Source of the DNA: AM-2324 sp042091035
Lineage (GTDB): Bacteria > Bacteroidota > Bacteroidia > Chitinophagales > Saprospiraceae
Reading direction: 5' to 3'
DNA: 11,611 bases
Assembly: GCA_042091035.1 (NCBI GenBank)
Contig: JBELIG010000098.1
Location: 1-11,611 of the forward strand
The translations under genes were made by a program, and so were the position numbers. The notes beneath the pieces were generated by a model that saw only the letters and a program-made list of their open reading frames with translations, was not told where the DNA came from and ran no database searches. Within the stretch, counting starts at the first letter, position 1, and each line of letters starts with the position of its first letter. Below are positions 7,335-11,611 of this stretch, piece by piece.

Positions 7335-7815
7335 ATTGTTGTACTGCTTGATACATTCGTTTTACACTTTCAAGATCGTAATTACCATACAACCCCGATT
7401 GAAATATGTATTCCTTATCATTCTGCAATACAAGGTATCTAAATCCATAATTTATGTAGGTAGAGTCCACTTTGTTTTCAAATACAAAGCCTTTATCATC
7501 AGTTTGCACCATTTTACTAAAAAATCGTCCTGACCGAACAAGCTCCTCCTGCTCTTTTCTAAACCGTTCAACATTTGAATCCGCGGCATCTTGAATCTGA
7601 ACAAGTACATCGTAGCTTTTATTGAATTTGATAACAAGGTCCTTGGATATAAGGTTATCCTCTACTTCTACAGCTATACTGTCTGGCGCCATTATTGTAA
7701 ATGGTGCTCCGTACTTCATAAGATCTAAGGGCATAAGGTCTACCTTATTTGTATCCGATTCGCATGAAAAGAAGATCAAAACTAGGCTTAAAAAGATGAA
7801 TACTCTAGATGTCAT
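7333..7815 (-). CDS. Lipoprotein of unknown function
   Basis: A 160-aa protein beginning MTSRVFIFLSLVLIFFSC, a signal peptide with lipobox F-F-S-C and Cys18 as acylation site. The mature part begins ESDTN; acidic residues right after the Cys resemble the lipoprotein export signal described for surface lipoproteins in Bacteroidota, so surface exposure is possible. The remainder (about 35-160) alternates beta-like stretches (FTIMAPDSIAVEVED, FRYLVLQNDKEYIFQSG) with one charged helix (SNVERFRKEQEELVRSG) and ends with a short helix VKRMYQAVQQ. I recognise no family or catalytic motif. It is monocistronic: its own palindromic terminator follows at once, and an AT-rich spacer precedes it. I find no exact promoter match upstream. 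Confidence 0.82.
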   Translation of the reverse strand: MTSRVFIFLSLVLIFFSCESDTNKVDLMPLDLMKYGAPFTIMAPDSIAVEVEDNLISKDLVIKFNKSYDVLVQIQDAADSNVERFRKEQEELVRSGRFFSKMVQTDDKGFVFENKVDSTYINYGFRYLVLQNDKEYIFQSGLYGNYDLESVKRMYQAVQQ

Positions 7816-8149
7816 AGGTCTAATATTTTAATCACAAATTACTACCAAAAACGAATTATAGACAAAAAATCTGTTAATTAATAGTTCGAATAAAATAAAA
7901 AATAACGTATTAAAATAAAAAAAATGTTACAAATTGTACAATTAATTGATAACCAAGGGGTGCATTATTTGTTTTTTTAATATATATTTGGATATATACT
8001 ATAGAAAATAACGGAGAGAAAACTGCCCCCATTCGACTATACAGTCAAAATTCTCCTCACTTTTAAGAATGAAATTGTAATTATTTTTAGTTGCGCTAGG
8101 TTCTTTATCTCATCACCTATTGTTTTGTAAATTTAATTCCAAACCCAGT
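7816..8149. other. AT-rich intergenic region, possible leader of the 36-aa ORF
   Basis: A 334-bp spacer between divergent genes. It contains an exact -7 match, TATATTTG at 7983-7990 (+), but no TTG at the right distance upstream. A transcript from there would have a ~150-nt leader including a possible imperfect hairpin: GGAGA 8013-8017 with TCTCC 8052-8056, and ACTG 8022-8025 with CAGT 8042-8045, enclosing a C5 run at 8026-8030. AAGGGGTGCA occurs at 7955-7964. No other ORF, tRNA or known riboswitch is visible. Confidence 0.4.
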
Positions 8150-8260
8150 ATGACAAGTTTAACACAAAATTTGTTGGATAAGAACGATGTTCTTAATCCG
8201 GCTACACAGGAGGCATTTGAAAGTTTTAACAACGGAAATGAAGACTGGCTTGAGCCTTAA
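8150..8260 (+). CDS. Small acidic protein, 36 aa, unknown
   Basis: ATG at 8150, TAA at 8258-8260. The product is 36 aa, begins MTSLTQNLLDKNDVLNPATQ and ends NNGNEDWLEP. It is acidic (seven Asp/Glu against one Lys), has no signal peptide or membrane segment, and looks like an amphipathic helix pair. Support: the composition is protein-like with a Trp near the end and no rare-looking residues, codon third positions look ordinary, and a strong terminator begins only 8 bp after the stop, as expected for a monocistronic small gene. Against: there is no clear promoter or Shine-Dalgarno sequence and I recognise no family. The upstream TGTTTTG at 8121-8127 is a near match to a -7 box without a partner. 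Confidence 0.55.
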   Translation: MTSLTQNLLDKNDVLNPATQEAFESFNNGNEDWLEP

Positions 8261-8268
8261 AGATTGAG

Positions 8269-8295
8269 AAAAGGTTGGATATTATCCAACCTTTT
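8269..8295. terminator. Bidirectional terminator between the 36-aa ORF and the 497-aa gene
   Basis: Left arm 8269-8280 (AAAAGGTTGGAT), loop ATT, right arm 8284-8295, with T-run 8292-8297 for the plus strand and an A-run for the minus strand. It serves two convergent genes; the stop codon of the minus-strand gene (8282-8284) lies inside the hairpin. Confidence 0.88.
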
Positions 8296-9775
8296 TTAAT
8301 TGTTCCAACAACCATTGCTTTCCAATAGTCCTAGAATTCTTAATTGTTCCTCTGAGTTTTTCAATATCTGCCTGATCATACCTATTATATGGATGCATCT
8401 TCATTAACTGTTTTGTAAACTTCACAAAATCCATATAGATAGACTTCTTGCTAGATGAAAGTTCTTCATTTCTTCTAAGGAAGATAGAAAATGAATCTAA
8501 AAAAGACTCCAGTACTTCATAATCAGACCAAGAACTTTCCTTATTCTTTTCGAAATTTATCTTTACAGACAAGTACCTCCATTGAATCTTATATCGTATC
8601 TCTGAATGCTTAGTCGCTCCATTCAACCAATCAATAGCCTCATCAAAGTTTTTCAATTCATAACAAATTATTGCTTTGCAATAACGAACGGCAGTTGTCC
8701 GAATTTTTTCTCCAAGAAATTGCTCATAATTTTCAATAAAGGAATTTGCATAATCAAACTTCCCTGCTCGTATTGCAGCAATTACAATATTATTAAATGT
8801 GGAATCTGATAATTGGCCATTATAAATAAGAATCTTTCTATCCAATGCTTGATCGTATAGATTCAAAAGATCATCATGCACAAACCCTTCTAATTCTAAA
8901 TTGATTGATTTTACACAATAATTTGCCAAACAAATAAAAATATTTTTCCGATCCCCTACACTCAACATTGCGGAATTTTCGAAAAACAAGTTTGATACTC
9001 TATTGAAAAGCATACAATCGCCTGATGTTTTTTGAAGCGAAAGTAGATCAAGGTAAATTTTAAAGCCTATGTGCTTCCTGCTAAACTCCGAATTACTCAA
9101 CTCGAGAACAAGGCTCAAGAAATTTGGAGAATACTCCGCTGTCATAAACTCTTTCTTTGAGTAAAAAAATGTAATCAATCTGAGCTTTGAGTAGGCAAAA
9201 TCCATATCCAAGTTCTCCATTACATCCATGAGCATCTCATGTTCTTCATCATTCTTCTTACCGACAAACTCCGGATGAAACAAAAGTCGCTCTCCAAGTT
9301 CCGCAATCAACCTATATCGATTTGGCCCCTTAACTTTTTCATCTTTCAGCTGTTCTGAGTTACGCTTTATCTCTTTATAAAAAAGATCATATAAACCAGG
9401 AGAGTCAAAAGCATCAATTAGTACATTCTTCTGAATAGATTCGTTATTACGAAGTGTTTCAATCTTCATAAACATCTCCAGCTTCTTATTAAGATCAGAA
9501 AGATAATCAGTTATACGTTTTCTGTTGTAGACAGTACCCGGAAATAAAAATGAGTCTAAATTCTGCTTGCTCAAATTTCCATTATCGAAAGATGGGTAAT
9601 ACTTGAACAAGTAAGAGGCAAATTCAAAGAGCTTCTTATTCGTATTTAGATAAGGAGAGTCTAAGAATTTCAAAAACAACTTATAGGTTTTCTTATCGAG
9701 CAAGGACAAGACCTTAAGTACTTTAGGTGTCTGCACTACTTTAGTATAGGTATGATCGTCAAGTAAAATCGTCAT
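8282..9775 (-). CDS. 497-aa all-helical protein, TPR-like, unknown function
   Basis: No signal peptide and no membrane segment; almost the whole chain looks helical. The N-terminal ~105 residues carry the clearest pattern: helix LDKKTYKLFLKFLDSPYLN (SPYLN at 40-44), then FASYLFKYYPSF, SFLFPG (75-80) and YNRKRITDYLSDLNKKLEMF (83-102). The middle and C-terminal part contains paired helices of TPR-like spacing, for example around 325-400 with IAAIRAGKFDYANSFI and KAIICYELKNFDEAIDWL. The end has WLLEQLKK. I associate this architecture ('kFLxSPyxN ... lFPg ... L..LnkkLE.F') with an expanded family of uncharacterised ~500-aa proteins in Saprospiraceae-type Bacteroidota; that is memory, not a search. 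Start: ATG at 9775; no exact promoter found upstream. The repeat-hairpin array begins ~450 bp upstream and is transcribed the other way. Confidence 0.85.
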   Translation of the reverse strand: MTILLDDHTYTKVVQTPKVLKVLSLLDKKTYKLFLKFLDSPYLNTNKKLFEFASYLFKYYPSFDNGNLSKQNLDSFLFPGTVYNRKRITDYLSDLNKKLEMFMKIETLRNNESIQKNVLIDAFDSPGLYDLFYKEIKRNSEQLKDEKVKGPNRYRLIAELGERLLFHPEFVGKKNDEEHEMLMDVMENLDMDFAYSKLRLITFFYSKKEFMTAEYSPNFLSLVLELSNSEFSRKHIGFKIYLDLLSLQKTSGDCMLFNRVSNLFFENSAMLSVGDRKNIFICLANYCVKSINLELEGFVHDDLLNLYDQALDRKILIYNGQLSDSTFNNIVIAAIRAGKFDYANSFIENYEQFLGEKIRTTAVRYCKAIICYELKNFDEAIDWLNGATKHSEIRYKIQWRYLSVKINFEKNKESSWSDYEVLESFLDSFSIFLRRNEELSSSKKSIYMDFVKFTKQLMKMHPYNRYDQADIEKLRGTIKNSRTIGKQWLLEQLKKVG

Positions 9776-10210
9776 AATTAATTAGCTTGGTTTTAAGGAT
9801 CAGTTATCTAGCAGAACAACTTGATCATCTAATAAACAACAAGATACATATTTAAATTCCAAATAATTAAAAATATGAAGGGGCAAAAAACAGCCTACAA
9901 CCCCAGCAAACAAATAAATCCAGGCTAGTAACATGAAAAAATCTGATAGGTTAATTTTAGTTATTGTCCTACATATGCACTGTACAAATACTTAACTTAA
10001 GAATAGTTTGACGTGCGAATGAAACGAAAAACTAGTTAACCAACTATCTCTAGGGTGGTAAAATTTTACCACCCTAGATTCTTTAAAAACCAATCGGCAA
10101 CAAAACCCTTATCTCACTGAAAACTAATAGGGTTCGAATTAAACCAACACAAACAAAACCGGCAATAAATATTTTTAATATTTCGCCAAATCTTATCATT
10201 GAAATAATTT
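9776..10210. other. Non-coding spacer upstream of the hairpin array
   Basis: No credible ORF on either strand. It holds the presumed promoter of the 497-aa gene (not recognisable), a GAAGGGGCAAAAAACAGCC stretch at 9878-9896 followed by CTACAACCCC, which echoes both the GGGGCA motif and the post-terminator 'GCCTAC...CCC' stretch of the array units, and the perfect palindrome at 10049-10078. It may contain a decayed first copy of the array unit. Confidence 0.4.
10049..10078 (+). terminator. 30-bp perfect palindrome, terminator-like
   Basis: TCTAGGGTGGTAAAA (10049-10063) followed immediately by its exact reverse complement (10064-10078). As RNA it folds into a ~12-bp stem with an AAATTT-type loop, followed by TTCTTTAAA, a weak U-tract. 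No gene lies directly upstream on the plus strand. It could end a small RNA, be a degenerate unit of the array, or be a DNA-level dyad bound by a protein. Confidence 0.5.
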
Positions 10211-10230
10211 AAAGCAATAGTTGCTTATTT

Positions 10231-10265
10231 AAGATTGTCACACAGGGGAGTGACAATCTTTTTTT
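10231..10265 (+). terminator. Array hairpin 1 (T version)
   Basis: AAGATTGTCAC (10231-10241) pairs with GTGACAATCTT (10250-10260); 8-base loop ACAGGGGA, one G shorter than later copies; T-run 10259-10265. Preceded by AGTTGCTTATTT, a diverged form of the later leader. Confidence 0.85.
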
Positions 10266-10499
10266 GTCTATACACCAAAAACAATACAGTTGACTAATTA
10301 CTCACCAAATTACTTATGCATCCCCACGACAAAAGACACTCCAGGAAAAACTATTAGATACTAACAAACAGCCAAAAACAAATTTTTATTTTTAATATTC
10401 AATGTAGATTATATCTATAGTATTGTATATTTTGGAATTTATCTTCAACTTATTAGAAATAGATAAAAGATAACGACTAAGCATAACGATTGCTTTTAA

Positions 10500-10537
10500 G
10501 GATTGCCATATCTGGGGGGAGTGGCAATCTCTTTTTT
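10500..10537 (+). terminator. Array hairpin 2 (C version, diverged)
   Basis: GATTGCCA (10501-10508) pairs with TGGCAATC (10522-10529), extended by U-G wobble pairs at 10509/10521 and 10500/10530; loop ATCTGGGGGGA keeps the G-run but not the ACA; T-rich tail CTTTTTT at 10531-10537. It is the most divergent copy. Confidence 0.8.
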
Positions 10538-10689
10538 ATCTAAAGGTCGAGGAGAGCAAAACACTAATCGATCTTAAATAGTAGATCCTAAAAATATACT
10601 AACTAAAACCTATCGGATAAGCTAAGCAATAGACTTTTGTCAATAAACAAAAAGAGTCAAATACTTAAAAAGCTAAAGATTTAATAGGA

Positions 10690-10750
10690 ACAAGTAGAAC
10701 AGTTGCTTTTTTTAAGATTGTCACACAGGGGGAGTGACAATCTTTTTTTT
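10690..10750 (+). terminator. Array hairpin 3 (T version) with conserved leader
   Basis: Leader ACAAGTAGAACAGTTG at 10690-10705, then AAGATTGTCAC (10714-10724), loop ACAGGGGGA (10725-10733), GTGACAATCTT (10734-10744), T-run 10743-10750, then GCC. This is the leftmost copy to carry the conserved leader. Confidence 0.88.
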
Positions 10751-10894
10751 GCCTACACCAAAGCCCCCAAATCACTCAATATATAATATTCATTATTTAT
10801 TTAATATAAATCACCCCAAATACTGAAGGGCAACCAAAAACAACAAACCATTGTATAACAACAGTTTAAACACAAATTACAAGATAAAAACAAA

Positions 10895-11039
10895 GGGGCA
10901 ATAAGTTTAAAATGAATTTTTATACATATATGCAATGCTCTATATTACAAGTAGATAATGATAAGAGATTAAAGATTTTAACAAGTAGAACAGTTATTTT
11001 TAAGATTGCCACACAGGGGGAGTGGCAATCTTTTTTTTT
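10895..11039 (+). ncRNA. Array unit 4, candidate small RNA (C version)
   Basis: Conserved block from GGGGCAATAAG (10895) through GTAGATAATG (10951) and ACAAGTAGAACAGTT (10981) to the terminator: AAGATTGCCAC 11002-11012, loop ACAGGGGGA 11013-11021, GTGGCAATCTT 11022-11032, T9 at 11031-11039. The 5' end is unknown; no consensus promoter is visible, although TAAGTTTA at 10902-10909 is one mismatch from a -7 box. A 63-codon frame from the ATG at 10912 crosses the hairpin and is not kept in the other units, so I treat the unit as non-coding. Confidence 0.5.
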
Positions 11040-11181
11040 GCCCTCATCCCAGCACTCAAATTACCCAACATATCACATCTATTATTTATTTAATATATTT
11101 TAGTACAAAAACAAGAGGTAGTAAAGACCAACAAACTATTGTAAAACAACAGGTTAAACACACATGATTATAAAAAACAGA

Positions 11182-11325
11182 GGGGCAATAAGTTTAAAAT
11201 GAATTTTTATACATATATTTTTAATACCATCTTACAAGTAGATAATGATAAGAGATTAAAGATTTTAACAAGTAGAACAGTTATTTTTAAGATTGTCACA
11301 CAGGGGGAGTGACAATCTTTTTTTT
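11182..11325 (+). ncRNA. Array unit 5, candidate small RNA (T version)
   Basis: Offset from unit 4 by exactly 287 bp throughout: GGGGCAATAAG at 11182, GTAGATAATG at 11238, leader 11268, stem AAGATTGTCAC 11289-11299 with GTGACAATCTT 11309-11319, loop ACAGGGGGA 11300-11308, T8 at 11318-11325. Identical to unit 4 for the 64 nt before the hairpin difference, yet it has the other stem version. A frame from ATG 11199 stops at the TGA inside the stem after 37 codons, unlike unit 4. Confidence 0.5.
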
Positions 11326-11452
11326 GCCTACCACCCACCTCCTGGAACTATATCATTATTTTATTCACAGAAACCGAACAACAAAGGGGCAAAAAAACAA
11401 TCAAAACGCCTGTAAATATTATACTAAACATATTTATAAGCATAAATAACAC

Positions 11453-11599
11453 GGGGCAAAGCTTACAAATTGAATTTTATTAACATATATTTTTACTCGT
11501 ATATTAGAAGTAGATAATGATAAGAGATTAAAGATTTTAACAAGTAGAACAGTTGCTTTTTAAGATTGCCACACAGGGGGAGTGGCAATCTTTTTTTTT
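11453..11599 (+). ncRNA. Array unit 6, candidate small RNA (C version)
   Basis: GGGGCAAAGC at 11453, GTAGATAATG at 11510, leader ACAAGTAGAACAGTTG at 11540-11555, stem AAGATTGCCAC 11562-11572 with GTGGCAATCTT 11582-11592, loop ACAGGGGGA 11573-11581, T9 at 11591-11599. Relative to units 4 and 5 it has a one-base indel before GTAGATAATG and an altered stretch before the hairpin that puts TAA in the frame used by the others, which argues against a coding role. The array probably continues past the window. Confidence 0.5.
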
Positions 11600-11611
11600 G
11601 CCCAAACCAAA

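Larger units (their letters stand above)
10211..11611 (+). repeat. Tandem array of six hairpin-ended units, candidate sRNA array, open at right edge
   Basis: Six units, hairpin left arms starting at 10231, 10501, 10714, 11002, 11289 and 11562 (spacings about 270, 213, 288, 287, 273). Each ends in a stem with a G-rich loop and a T-run, usually followed by GCC. Units 3-6 share ACAAGTAGAACAGTT just before the hairpin (10690, 10981, 11268, 11540). Units 4-6 also share GTAGATAATGATAAGAG (10951, 11238, 11510) and a GGGGCAA box 107-109 bp before the hairpin (10895, 11182, 11453). Units 4 and 5 are near-identical over the whole 287-bp period. Units 1 and 2 keep only the hairpin region. No shared ORF survives the indels between units. 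I read this as a multicopy family of plus-strand small RNAs; a DNA-level role cannot be excluded. Confidence 0.85.

Noticed and set aside
7860..7950. A replication origin or DnaA box cluster in the AT-rich spacer
   Set aside because: AT-richness alone; I see no cluster of TTATCCACA-like boxes and no dnaA, dnaN or repeat series.
10912..11103. 63-codon frame starting at an ATG in array unit 4, with a similar 37-codon frame in unit 5
   Set aside because: Unit 4 reads through the hairpin and T-run; unit 5 stops at TGA inside the stem; unit 6 has a one-base indel and an in-frame TAA before the hairpin. Conservation follows bases and pairing, not codons.
10231..11592. CsrB/RsmX-like decoy RNA binding CsrA
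   Set aside because: ACA...GGA in a loop resembles a CsrA site, but there is one such loop per unit, with extra Gs, and CsrA is generally absent from Bacteroidota. Kept only as an alternative.
10211..11611. CRISPR array
   Set aside because: The period is 213-288 bp and whole units are similar; there are no short identical repeats separated by unique spacers and no cas genes.
10211..11611. Integron attC cassette array
   Set aside because: No GTTRRRY-type core sites, no unpaired extrahelical-base pattern, no cassette ORFs and no integrase; the T-runs after each hairpin point to transcription termination.

Overview
The window looks like chromosomal DNA of a low-GC Bacteroidota bacterium. Evidence: short lipoproteins with Bacteroidota-style signal peptides; very tight gene packing with little Shine-Dalgarno signal; a Bacteroidota-type promoter (TTG, 19 nt, TAnnTTTG) upstream of the fumarase gene; and a ~500-residue helical protein of a kind I associate with Saprospiraceae-like genomes. 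The family-level placement is a guess.

Layout, left to right. (1) The C-terminal end of a probable uroporphyrinogen-III synthase (hemD), then a small lipoprotein gene, both +. (2) A minus-strand block, in transcription order: class II fumarase (fumC), one-chain glycine dehydrogenase (gcvP), ADP-heptose 6-epimerase (hldD). hldD meets the lipoprotein gene tail to tail with one base between them. (3) A Mn-type superoxide dismutase gene (+), divergent from fumC across a 247-bp regulatory region, followed by a strong terminator. (4) A doubtful 73-aa membrane-like ORF and a second lipoprotein gene (both -), with a palindromic terminator between them. (5) An AT-rich spacer leading to a previously unlisted 36-codon acidic ORF (+) that ends in a bidirectional terminator. 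(6) A 497-aa all-helical protein of unknown function (-). (7) About 1.8 kb without a credible protein gene.

Region 7 is the unusual part. From about 10210 to the right edge there are at least six tandem units of 215-288 bp. Each ends in an 8-11-bp hairpin with a G-rich loop (usually ACAGGGGGA) followed by a run of T. The stems come in two versions, GATTGTCAC/GTGACAATC and GATTGCCAC/GTGGCAATC, that differ by a compensated base pair and strictly alternate along the array. Units 4 and 5 are identical for 64 nt up to the hairpin yet carry opposite stem versions. Indels between units break any shared reading frame. The best reading is a tandem multicopy family of small, independently terminated plus-strand RNAs whose G-rich terminator loop may be the functional part. 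The array runs off the window, so its full size and the gene behind it are unknown.

The metabolic genes (heme, glycine cleavage, TCA cycle, LPS heptose, superoxide defence) are ordinary housekeeping functions. The only functional pairing the layout suggests is the divergent fumC/sod promoter region.
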